From: Daphnia pulex | Lineage: Eukaryota; Arthropoda; Branchiopoda; Diplostraca; Daphniidae | Direction: 5' to 3' | Length of the DNA stretch: 64,000 nt | Assembly (NCBI RefSeq): GCF_021134715.1 | Contig: NC_060028.1 | Location: forward strand, 2,874,501 to 2,938,500 | Shown here: in pieces, positions 40,501-52,500 of the stretch | Layout: each line of letters starts with the position of its first letter | Position numbering within the stretch: position 1 is the stretch's first letter | The notes under the pieces: model-generated | Told to the model about the DNA's origin: nothing | Database searches by the model: none | What the model saw: only the letters and a program-made list of their open reading frames with translations | Program-made: the position numbers and the translations under genes

Positions 40501-43500
40501 TCGTAAAAGTTCAACTTCATTCTCTCAACTGCCGACTCACGATTGGTCCATAATTCACGAACGCGCGCACTCGCTCACGTGATTACATGACCGAACGTCT
40601 TGGCCTTATCTGGACAGGGCAAGCTGCTGCTCTTAGCATTTCTTTTTCCAGGAAATTTAAGATTTCTTTTTTTTTTTATTTTTAATTCCCTTTTTTCACT
40701 CGAATTGTTTTTCTTGCCTTTGTGGAAGGAATTAGCGGGCGAAAAGTTCATCTCCCTCGCCAAGGCGTTACGTAAAAATTGCCTTTTTTCTTTTTTCTTC
40801 TCGGTATTGCCTTTGTCGATTGCCATCTTCCCGCTCCGCCTTAACGGTTGTGAAGTAGCTCTGTATAGAGAGAACAACATGGAAGGAAGGAAATTCGATC
40901 CCGGATAGTTCACGTCCCCCGCCATGTTAAAGGTTAGACCGGCACGCAACGTGACGTCGACATTCAACAATTTACGAAGCGGGCGCACTGGATGTAGTTG
41001 GCGATTGACGAGTCATGGCCTCTCGCCCTTGTTGCCGTTTTGCTTTCTCAATTCTCAGCTTGGACATTATTTAAGCCGGTTGGTAGGCCCACAGCACTCA
41101 AGAGAGACTGTGTAGATCTATTCTGGCACTTTGCGGTTACGTGAGCAATGATCTTTCTTTCGTTCTTTTTTTCCTGAATTTTTCAATACTCCTGTCGAGC
41201 TCGCCGAAGAGACAGACACCGTGACTTGTTGTCTCTCGTTTATTTTTCATTTTGATTTGGTTGTTTTCTTACACAAGATCGCGGAGAGATTTCGAAAACC
41301 CCGAAAACAATCTCTTTCCGTTTCTTTTCTTTGACGTAACTGAAGTTGTTTTCCCACTTCTTCTGTCTCTCTCTCGTTCAAAGAGAAACGTCTGTGTGTG
41401 TGTGTGTGTGTCTGTATGTCAAGGGCGCATCCAGTCAAAGATAAAAACAGTCAACCGTGGGCGCATACCTGAATAAGTGAATATACCTGAAGAAAAGTTG
41501 CAGGCCCCCATTGCGGCGCCATCTATCCCGTCGAAAAAAGATGCGCACTTCCGATGATTACTTTTCGCTCATTAGTGAAAGTGACGAGTCGGCTGTAAAA
41601 ATGTCTCGTTTAAATCTATTTCCAAACAAAAAAAGAAACAAAACAAAAGTGAGGACATTTCTACTGGGATAGTGTGGAAGCAGTCTCAGCTATTTAAAGA
41701 ACTTGTCGGCGGTTACGTGAGATCAGCTCAACATCACACCGCTGTCGTCATCGCACATGTGCCAAAGAAAATCTCAAGTTTAAATCTCGTCGTAATATGT
41801 TGTAAGTTTCGAGATCTACACACAAAGTTGGGGTAGGGGTGGGGATAAGCGTATGGATGGCCCACTCGAGTTGGCGAATTTTCTATTTGGAATTGTTGGT
41901 GACTTGAGCTCTTCGGAGAAAGTGATCAAGATAAACGGCGTCCACTGGTGGTAGTAGTAGGAGAGTCTAGTCCCCCTGTTTTTAATGTTGCAGCATTGAG
42001 AACATGTTCAACCCCGCTGATGAATGGTGGAACGAACACCCCTGCTAAATTGCCCGATAACGAATCCCAAACGGTGTGATTCATTCAGAATAAGCCCGAG
42101 TGCTGCTGCTGTTTCTTCCACTCTTTTAAGTGCGCTATGCGCTGCATCCGGTCGTTATCTTGTACACGGTCGCTCTTGTGGGTTGGCCCCTCGCATTATT
42201 TCACAATAGGTTGACGTCGAGCCACGTATATAATAAAAAACCAGCTCTCTCCCCGGAGAAAAAAAAAAGAGTCTTATGGCGTTCAAATGCAGAATATAGG
42301 CCTTTTTTTTGTTGGTACCAACCCGGTTGCCCACGTCCACTACAGATAAAGGGCGTTTGTAGTGGCATAAATAGCCACAGTGTACACACACTCGATGGGG
42401 GTTTGCTCGTAAAAAGTGTTTAGTATATAGGACGAGTTTTTCGGTTGGGGGGGAGGTCTGATGTTACATAGTACAACATTCGTGAAAGAGGGTTAAGTCC
42501 GTCAGTATGGGCCATTTGGAAGATGCAACAGAGCTAAGACGCTATCACTCTTGGCCGGCCGGAGCCTTGAGCTACAAGTTTTATGTGTGTGACTGTACGT
42601 GGGCATGTTTGTCACCTGAGACTCGTCGTTATAGATCTACGTACAAGGTTTTTTTATTTTCCTGGGAAAGAAAATCGAATCAAAAGCTAAAATAGGAAGA
42701 CAAGCCAAGAGTCAATCCTGGGAATATACGGACTGAATAGGCCTAGAATTTCCTCTTCAGATCCGCGATCAAATTGGAAACTGTGCAGCGAGCTTAAGAG
42801 CTTTCCAACTTACGTCACCGGCAAGATGGTAGGAGGGGGGGAGAGGGGGAGGATCTGGCTGAGTGGTCTGACATGGAACGGGGAAGCGATTCGTCGTCGG
42901 TATAAACTGGACCGTTGGTCCGTTTCTAGAGCTCTTAAAAAGCACACAAGGTCGCCGGCCATCTCGCGTTTCCCCGTCATTTTATCTGTGGGTCGACATT
43001 CTAGCGCCACTCGTCGTTCACCCGTCCCACACCGCCCCATCACATCTATATTGGTTTTTTTCCGTCCAGGTTTTCGAATCTATTTTTAAAGTCGGCTGAG
43101 AATTTACACCGACACCGTCACACACACATCACAGACGCACCGTTTGCCATTATACTGTCATTCTTGTTCTAAAACAGTCTTTTGTGTATCTATACCGTTA
43201 ATGCCGCCGCCGGCGCCGCCCAGTCAGGCTGTGTTTATATCTCTGCACTTTTTTGAAAGACAAAAACTTTTCGTAGTATGCGTCAATCTCGTTGTACACT
43301 TTGGAAATTTTGCGTCACTCTCCGCGTAATGGTTGATGTGTTAATCTAGTTTTATAATATCCCCAGTGGTCTATTCACTTTGCTCCGGCGGATGGAATCT
43401 ATTTACAATATACATGAGCGTCGAGATTGTGTATTCAAGGGTCGTATCCCCCTCCAACTGACGCAACATTATAGCGACACCGTTTGATGGATGGTTAGAG

Positions 43501-46500
43501 CCCCGCAAAAGGTGACAGGCTGGTGTCTAGGTGAAACCAGTGAGGAGCTATTTGTCTTGTATAGATCCTGTCACCATAGGAGCACCGCCAAAACGCGATG
43601 GATCATCTTTCTTGACGCGCTCCCATATGATCGCGAGCGTCTATAGTATCAGTCAATTTTCACTTGCTTCTTCTTCTTCTTCTTTCTTTTTCCTATTCTT
43701 TACTACCAAACGAGAAAAATAGGTTGGCGGCTTTGACGTGAAAGAAAACGACGTCACTGCTTTGTCGAAATCATTCTCTTTTGCCGAACCTGTTCCCCCA
43801 CCACAGCTGATGTCCCGCCTACTCGCATTATCCGACGGGAAACTTGATTGAATTCGAACAAGGCCCCTTCTCCTCTCTCTCTCTCTCTCTCTCTCACTCA
43901 ACTTACCTTTCAACGCCCATATATATATCAATAGCCACTCTTGTGCACAAGGAAAGAGAAACGAATTGACTCACCAGCTCGCAGCTGTCGTATCTCTTAG
44001 AGGTGAAAAGGAGAACTGAAACGCCAAAGGTTATCGAGTGCGTGTGCGCGCCCCGTGATGTTTCTTGCCGATTTGAATAATCGACCCTGCGATAGTTAAT
44101 CCGCCTTTTTACGTCGTCCCAAATAAAAAACATTGTTATTATTATTATTATCTACTTGATCTGTTTGGCCGAGTAATTGCGAGAGATTACAGCAGATGTG
44201 AGTGTGTACGCCGAATCAGCGAGCTCTGATCTGAGAGAGAGAGAGAAAGGCTAAGTTCTAAATGAAGCTACTTCTTGAGTTATTAATTGAATGTTACATC
44301 TCGCAGACTGTATGAACCGCAGAGCGGCCCTTCTGGGCGCAGTGGTATTGCCAAGAACAACAGCAAATTAACAGGAAGGAAGTAGCGAGAAAAGGAAGAT
44401 CAGATTTAAGGGCTAGAATAGAGAAGAGTAGATGGAAAGTGAAAGAGAAAGATGTTGAAGCCGTTTCAGAGAGCATTAATCGATCGAGCCGCGGTTCGGC
44501 AGGGAGGATGGTTCTCTTTGCGGGAGTATTGGATTGTATCCCGTGGCAACGGGTCGAGAAAGATGCCAAAGGCTCGAATCCTACACACACACACAAGTCA
44601 AAAGAAAAAAAGTAAAATGAAAAAGAGATGAGGAGGGAGAAAATAATATCTCAAAAGTTGCTTGAAAGAAGTCAGATTTTTTTTTCTTCTTTTTTTAACG
44701 TGCGCCATGTTGAACCGTGCGCTCCGCCATTCGAGTCGAATAGCTATGGCTTGTTACGTGCATCACGTTACGCTCTTCTATTTTATTTAAAAAAAAAAAA
44801 AAATTATTTTTTCCCTCATTTTTTTGGAAGAGGGGGTTGTGTGTGTGTCCTCTTGAATGCCTTTGTACCGGTGCGCGCACCGGCTACGCACCACTGGCTA
44901 ATGATGAGTCATCCCGCCCTTTTTGGCTATTCACCTTGTATGCGCTATGCTGCGTGTGCTGCTTTGCGTTCCGTGTTTTGTGTGTCCGGATTTTCTGGGT
45001 TTTCGACGCTCCCATTTACTTAAGAGTCGAGTCCTTTTCAACAGACGAACTAAAGAGAGAAAAGAAAAAGAGAGAAAGAGAGAGCGCTTATTGGATGGCA
45101 CTGGGAGAGATTGATCTTCTTCTTCTTCCTCTACCTCCCCTAACAATCCCCATTATCGAATTCACCAAACCCAAAAATACCTTTTTACCTGCATCGCACA
45201 CACATCCGTCTCACCGAGTCAAACAAGTGAAGGAGTTCGTTTGATTCACGTCTATAGAGTTTCGCAACACTTGTCGAACGTCTGCGCCCCCCGATCAAAA
45301 GGGCCGGGATTAGTTGTTGATGAAAGAAAAAGCTGCAAGAGAAGAGCAGAGAAGAAGAAGAAAAGAAGAAAATCATCGAAATTGGAGAGTAGAGATGGCG
45401 GCTGAAGCGGATGCGGCGGCGGCAGCAGCAGCAGCGACGACCTGTTGTTAGAAAGCCCAGCTCGGCATTTTTCTTTCTCTCAGCGCCATGCAGAAGTTAC
45501 GTCCGCCAACATGGCGCAGGTCTCGGACCCCGACGCCAGTCGAGATGCGCAGCAGCGGTCCAACCGCCAGTTGCTCGGCCATCACCAGCTCCTCCAGCCT
45601 GGATATGGTGTCGCGTCAGGCCAGCAGCTGCTCGGCCGGCCCAGTCACCGATTCGCAACTCCTGGCAGCCGCACGCTACTCTGACTCGGCGTCCACCAAG
45701 GAGAGCCAAGTTTTCCTCTGTCTGCCCGTCGATCAGTCGTCGCCGGCCTTGCCCAGCACGGGCAACGTCAACAACCGCGGACGATCGCGAAGTTTCGACT
45801 ATTCGCACCACCAGGAGGAAGCGGCCAAGTCGCTGTCCGTCGACCTGGGGACGAACGCCCAGCCGGCCGCCGTAGCCGCCGCTTCCAGCGGGACCGGCCC
45901 TCTCCTGGGAATGTTGCGTCGCTCCTTCTCGCGTCACTCGTCCACTTCCGACGGCCCACGGAGCACCACCAGCTGTGTGACGTCCGGCGGGGCGTTCGGC
46001 GGAAGTTTGAGCGGAGCCGGAGGAGGTGCCGGAAGCGGCGTAGGAGTGGGCAGCACCGTCTGCATCCATTGTCTCTGCGTGGAAGAATATGAGCGACTCC
46101 TTGCCCAGAGTCCGCCGGTGGCCGGCCCTTCTTGCGTCGTTCCTTCGCTGCAGGCCGTCGCTCCGACGGCCATCGACGACCTCCTGTCGGAGAGCGAGTA
46201 CGACTCTAATCGATCCAGCAGCTGCGGCGAGAGCGCCGCCGACGATCCGCAGCAAGATGAGGAGCTGGACGGCGGGACCAGTCGGCTGTCCTTTCTGGGC
46301 CAGTCGTTCGAGTGCCGCCAAAAGGTCGAGCCGTGGATCCGCGAAAACGAAAACCAATTGACCCCGGTCCCGTCGGCCCGGGCCCTCATCCGCCGCGGTC
46401 GATCGCTCGGCTTGGCCTCCGACACGTCGACCACCGTTCTCCTGGGGGCGGCTCCCAACTTGCGCCGAGGCGGATCCGAGTGCCAGCCGGATCCCTGCCA

Positions 46501-49500
46501 CTTGCAGCAGGAAGAGGAGCAAGACCGAGACTCCTGGAGCCACCACAACAATCCCAGTTGCCAGATTTCCTTCAATTTCTCTTTCTCGTCCAGCGAGCCG
46601 TCCACCCATTACCAGGTGTCGGACGCCGGATCGAGCACGCCGGTGGGCGGCCGACGGAGTCCCGGCGGAGCCGGAACGCCCCGACTGGAGCGCCAGGAAG
46701 CCCTGTGCTCCGGCTGGCTGGGATCGGAGCCGAGTTTGGAGCTCCTTGCGCCCGGTCACCACTCGTTCGGCGCCGACACGGAGCACAACAACGACGACCA
46801 CAGCCGACAGGTCTCGTCCGGCTCGCGGACTCACGCCTCCATGGAGACGCACGCTTCGGTTTCGTTGGAAGTCGATTCCGGCGCTTGTGTCGGCGTCGTC
46901 CAACAGGCGTCGCTGGAGAGCCAGTACTCTTTCCAGCTCAGCTTGGACGTCCATCTGCCGGAATCGGCCCGACAGCGCATCTCCTCCTTTGAAAGTGAGA
47001 CGTCGGTCGATAGCATGGCGTCCAGCAACGTCAGCATGGGCGGCGTGGCCGGCGGAGGTGGAGGAGGAGGCGGTCGATGTTCGACCAGCGGCTCGGGTTT
47101 TCTCAATCGCTCCTCGCTGCTGGCCCGCCGGAAATGTCTGAGCGCAGGGGCCAGCCCCAGCTCCAGCCCGCCCATTTGCCTGTCCAATTCACGCTACAAT
47201 TTGTGCAGCGGCGGCCCGGCCGCCACGTCCAACAGCCGCTTGAATCTCTGCACGGGCTCGTCCAGCGAGTACGGCGACCAGGCCGACCTGGAGGCCAATC
47301 CCCTCTCGCCCAGTCCGCCGGCCGAAATTTACCTGACGGTGCCCGTCTTGGCACCGCTGCCGACGACGGCCAAGACGGCCAGCAGCAGCGGTGGGAGCCT
47401 CCTGCTGGACAAATCGCGTCATTTGCGCGAGCGTTTCAGACGCCACGACTCGTCGAAATCCTCATCCGACAAGGACAGAGACTCGACTTTTCAACCTCCA
47501 CCGACGTCATTGACGACGCAGAGGTCGTTGACGGCCGGCTCGTCTTTGAACTCGCGCGGCCTGAGCTCCCGCGGCGGCGACTCGCTCCACCCTCGCTCCG
47601 ACCTGCCGTTCCGCTCGCGGTCGATCGAAATCGGCCTGCCGACGGCTCACCGCCACCACCATCACCACCACCACCATCATCACAGTAGTCATCATCCGCA
47701 TCGGACCGAGTATCACGATTTGGCCGGAAGTGCCCGCAGACAGCAGTGGGTTTCTCGGCTCAAGTACGTTCTCTTTCATCTTACACACAACTCTCCTGAT
47801 GAATGAGATCTAACCACCCCCACAACCACCACCAACCCATTTCCCCTCCAAAAAAAATTTCTTATCCGGAAAACCTGTTCTTTTTGAACAAAGTTGATGT
47901 TAACAGACGCCTGCAATTTCCTGCATGCAACGAGCGCATCTTTTTCTCTCTTTTTCACTTTCTCTTTCTCTTCCGGATATACTATATCGCAACTCCGGGG
48001 GGTAAAACAAAACAAAAATGAAGTAAGAATAATGCACTGCACACACTCTTTTATTTTTATTCAGCAGACTTCATTACAGCGGGGTAGAGAGAACGGAAAC
48101 GTTCGTTATCTTAGATAGACGACATTGTGTCTCGTTTATTCGTCATAATTGTCTACTTTCTTATTTCTCTCTCCATACCATTTTTTCATTTCTTGGATTT
48201 TGTTTGTTTTGTTATACATTTTTTATTTTATTTTATTTTAGTTTTGCCTGGCGCACGTCTAACGATGTTCTTCGTGTTTGTTGTCTACACTTTTCGCATT
48301 CGTTATTGTCTTTTCGTTACGTATCTTTTTGTTTATCGCACACGATCTCGACGTGTGTCGTTATTTCCTTCCCCCGGACTTTAGTGCCAAAAGGGAGAAA
48401 GAAACTTTTATTTTTATTTTTTGGCTGGGCGACTTTGGTCCGGGATCGATCCTGGCTCTCTCGCCCTACACTTTGTGTACAGAGGGTGTGCCAAAAAATG
48501 TTTTGTGAATGGAACGCACCAAGTCCTTATTGTCCTCTGTGAAGAGTGGAAACCAAGTAGTTATAGTGTATGCCACCGCTGTCGTTAACGGACTGGTATA
48601 GGGCCCTTTTTAGTTATAGAGAATGAAAGGGTTGGCACTGGTTTTATTCGACCATGCAGTTTATATTTCATGGAGCAAATTATTATTTCACCAGCACTTT
48701 TTCATCGGCTGTAGGTGAAATGAGTAAAAAAAAATAATCCTAACTGCTGCGCATGGCTGTACGCATTTGACGAGGTGGTTTTTTTTTAAAGATCACAGGC
48801 AAACGAGAGACCTCATTACGATTACCTCTGCTCTTGTCGTTTTGAAAAAGGTCAGCCATTCAACGACTTCTTTGAATATCTATTTTGTAAAAAAAAAAAA
48901 ATGATTTTTTTTCCTTTTACAAATTTTTGTGGAAATGTGTTACGGTAATTCGAGGTATAGCAACAGTTGAAATATAGTTGCACCTGGTCGGGATTAAGTG
49001 TAGGTGTCTGGCCGATTCAAATGCGAGTTCACAAATCCGAGAAACGGCCCGAAGCTCACGACGAACTATAGGAAATACTAAAGCTCGTCAACTAAAGGGA
49101 ATCGTTTTCCACTTGGCTAGAACTCGCAACCCGCGATCATCCGTAACAAACGGGCTAGGCGAATGCAAATAAGCTGCACTCGATTGTGTGTGGTTCTAAA
49201 ATAAATCTAATCATTTTTTTTTTAAAGGTTAAGCTATATAGATATGATCGGCTGTCGTAATTGATAATTGATAATACTCCTCTTTTTTTTTCCTCCTTTC
49301 AAAAAACAAACCATTGAAGAAAGAGATAGGTATTCGGTTACCATGGTAATTGTGATTTCGTACCGACAAAAATGGCTCACAACCTGACGAAATCCGGGTT
49401 GGGGTATTTGTTTTAGTAATCGATTTATCAGTGGGCAGGGTTTTGTAGTTTGTAGGCGTTTTCGATTTCCGTTTCCTTCTTTTTTCTTTTTTGTTTAAAG

Positions 49501-52500
49501 AAAAAAACAGACAAAAAAGAAGAAGAAAAGGATCGCAAAGTAACCCGTAAAGTGTATATAGTATCTCAACCCGCAATCGAAACGCGCGCTAAAATCGCGC
49601 CAACGGGTCGCAGGCCCTCTACACACTCGACAGTTGCTGAGCGTTCAGAGGGCGACAGAAACATAAAACGTCTACAGTTTTTGAGCACTGAAAACAAGTT
49701 GATAAGAGCGGCGATAAGAGGGCACAGATTATCGAAAAGGCCATTTCGCTTTCCACTCGCCAGAGTTTGGAACGCCGATTCTTCAGTCACAACACAGTAC
49801 ACACTCACCCAGTCGCTACAAAGGAGAAGACGAGGCAACAATTGCCGAGTTTTTAAAAGAGATTTTTGGCCTCCGTCAGTGGCACATGTTCGCAACAGCA
49901 TCGATCGTCGAGCCTCTGCTGTTGCCGGAATTTTCACTTCTCTGTGTGTGTGTGTGCCCGTTGTGGGCCCTGTGCCTGTCGTTATCACGTTTTCGAGTCT
50001 TAGACTCCCCCCTCTGCCGCACTTCACGTTTTAGTTTTCTTCATTGCTTGTTAACTGTTGGTGTGTGATGCACAAGGCGGCTGAGAGTAATCCACAGCCT
50101 TTGCGAAGGACGCACGCTGCTGCACAAGACGCGGAGGAAGCGGATTTCCTTTCAAACGGCCTATTCACCATGTGAAAATCTTTTATTCAGCTCCTCTTCC
50201 TTGTTATTTTTTTTTTCTTTTTTACTTTTCATTTTTTTTAAATTCCTGGTCTATTGTTGTCCTAAAAATGGCCCCCGCCCACTTTTCCTATCTTGGGAGA
50301 AAAGAAAAATCAATGTTGGGTCATTATCAGATGACGGTGGGGTGGTTTTTATTTTTCAGAGGTCGAGATATCACTCAACCAAAGTTGTGTAAAGGCCACT
50401 ATTTCAAGTTATTTGTTTGCGTGTATAGCACTATCGGAACTCAATGACAATTGTCGTGCGACCCAGATGTGACCGTGCATTATTGAAACTAGTCCCGAAA
50501 CGTAACACGCAGTTTGACTATTTTGGGGTCTCAAATATTCGATGCTGCAAAAAGAAACAACAGTTGGATGGGCATTACGCAACATGCTTTGGAGGATACA
50601 GTGGTTCGTACTGAGTGATCTGCCTCTCTGGCTTTTGACAGCCAATGCCAAGTAAATAACAAGTGACAAATGATTGATTTCTGTTCGTGAAAAAAATTGG
50701 AATTGCAACTCTTCATTTTCGTAATGGTCTTAGTCAACATTTTTCTATTTGTTGCCTAGTTGTCGGGGTCCTTGGGAATGGGATGTTTGCGATTCCAGGA
50801 GAATACCAAGTGAATAAAGAACGCGGGAGATATTTAGTGAATACGTCGGTAAAAGTTCAAAGCTATAAGGAAAGATGATGAGGCGACTTGCAGACTATAG
50901 TCATCTCTTGACCCTCAAACTCCGGGTCCGCACTCCCCCCCGTCTCGTCTATATGGCTGTGGACATTGATCATACATTGTTCAGATTCCGCAATCGTCTT
51001 GTTTTCAATCTTTTGAACAACGTGACTTTGAAGTGTTCGTGGGAGTCGGAGAAGTTCTCGTCGAAAGTTGTATTCAACACAGTTTCGCAGTTTGGCAGTA
51101 GATTGATTGATTTCTTTTTTCTTTTCAATTCATTTTGAACTCGCATGCCTCCATTATCGAGCTTGATTTTCCTGTGTAATTGCCAATTTTAATGTAGGTC
51201 CTATACAGCTGCTGACATTTCCGATGATGTTAATTGGCTTGATATTATATGCGCTATGAATTTCTTCGTAGAACTTGGGGCTTACCTTTGCTTCTATTGC
51301 CAATCAAATAACTCAAATTGAATATTAGCTAGACCTTTATAATTGATGCTTTGAATTCTCTTGCAGAAAGAACAACCCGGGAGAAGTTGTGATCCAAAGT
51401 GAGAACGGCGAAAGACGCGTTCTACGATCCACGCCAGACTGGACCGACGAAGCCATCAACGGCGATCATCTATGGATGCCCACTTCTGCATCGGGCGATC
51501 TCTGCCACGTTCTCGACCAAGATTGCACGGTAATCATTTTTTTTTATTTTTTTTAAATTATGGATATTTTGGATAACTTGCAAATGTACCTCCGTGATTG
51601 AATTGTACGATAACTTCCCCACTCCGTCGGTTTACGTTTGTAATTCGTCGACAATTTAATAACGTACCGGGAAATTTCAAGCCGATGATACCAACCAACT
51701 TTTAGGTTTTTGAAGTTCATTCTATCGCTTTCCAACGAATTCTCGGTATGCCTTTTGACTGCGGTCGCTGGGCTTTTATAGGCGTTCGGTTATCTTCGAT
51801 TTTGATCTTGTGACGTATTTCCTGCATTGTACATATCTTCTGCGTAACTGAATCAGATAAGCGAATTTGAAAGCTAGCACTATGTATGCCTTTTTTGGAA
51901 TGGAGCTGCCGCCTGTGTGTGTCCCTGCCGTAGCTCCGTGGATTCATCAGGTATTCCGCTGACTTACTGATGATTTCAACTGAAATCCTTTCCGTTCACT
52001 GTGCAACATCCAGGACACTCTCGCTGTCAGCGCGTTTTTGTCTTTTTTTCCCCCTCTCTTTGTCATAGGGGGAAAAAAAGGGCCTCATTCACCATTAAAG
52101 GGCTGCATCACACTATATAAGAGTCAAGATTGCACGTCACCGAGGGCTGGGAGTTTTTATGCGCGTCGTAATGGGCTTACTGATTGTATATTCCTCCGTC
52201 GAGCGTTCTACGCGATTACGGAAACTTTGCATTGGCTGGATGCGATGGGACCACGTGAAATGGAATTGTGACAGCGTTAATGCCGGAGATTTCTAGAACG
52301 TCAACATCTCCACTTGGGAAAAGATTTCGGGAATTTCGGTGGTGGACTTGATTCCACATAAATCTTCTATGATTATTTTGTTTCCATCCCACATTTCTAT
52401 TTATAAATGCGTAATTTTAGTCCTTTATCTGAACTATGACTACCGGTAGTTTCTGTACAATATTAAACTTAAGTAAAAATAAGTGAATATGAAGATCGAT

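Larger units (their letters stand above)
31470..45394 (+). other. Intron/promoter DNA of the kinase gene, right part
   Basis: No exon supported. Dense CT, GT, GTA and TTTA simple repeats. From about 44600 the DNA becomes purine-rich and then GC-rich toward first exon C. Confidence 0.4.

Noticed and set aside
45934-46605. 223-codon minus ORF and the other long frames across 45.4-47.7 kb
   Set aside because: Same cause: high GC lowers stop frequency in all frames.
45497-46954. 485-codon ORF on minus opposite first exon C
   Set aside because: It is a shadow of the GC-rich plus-strand exon; it has no splice signals or domain, and the plus frame fits the kinase gene.
49552-50034. 160-codon plus ORF before the common kinase exon, considered as a fourth first exon
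   Set aside because: No good phase-2 donor at its end, and the opposite strand is equally open.
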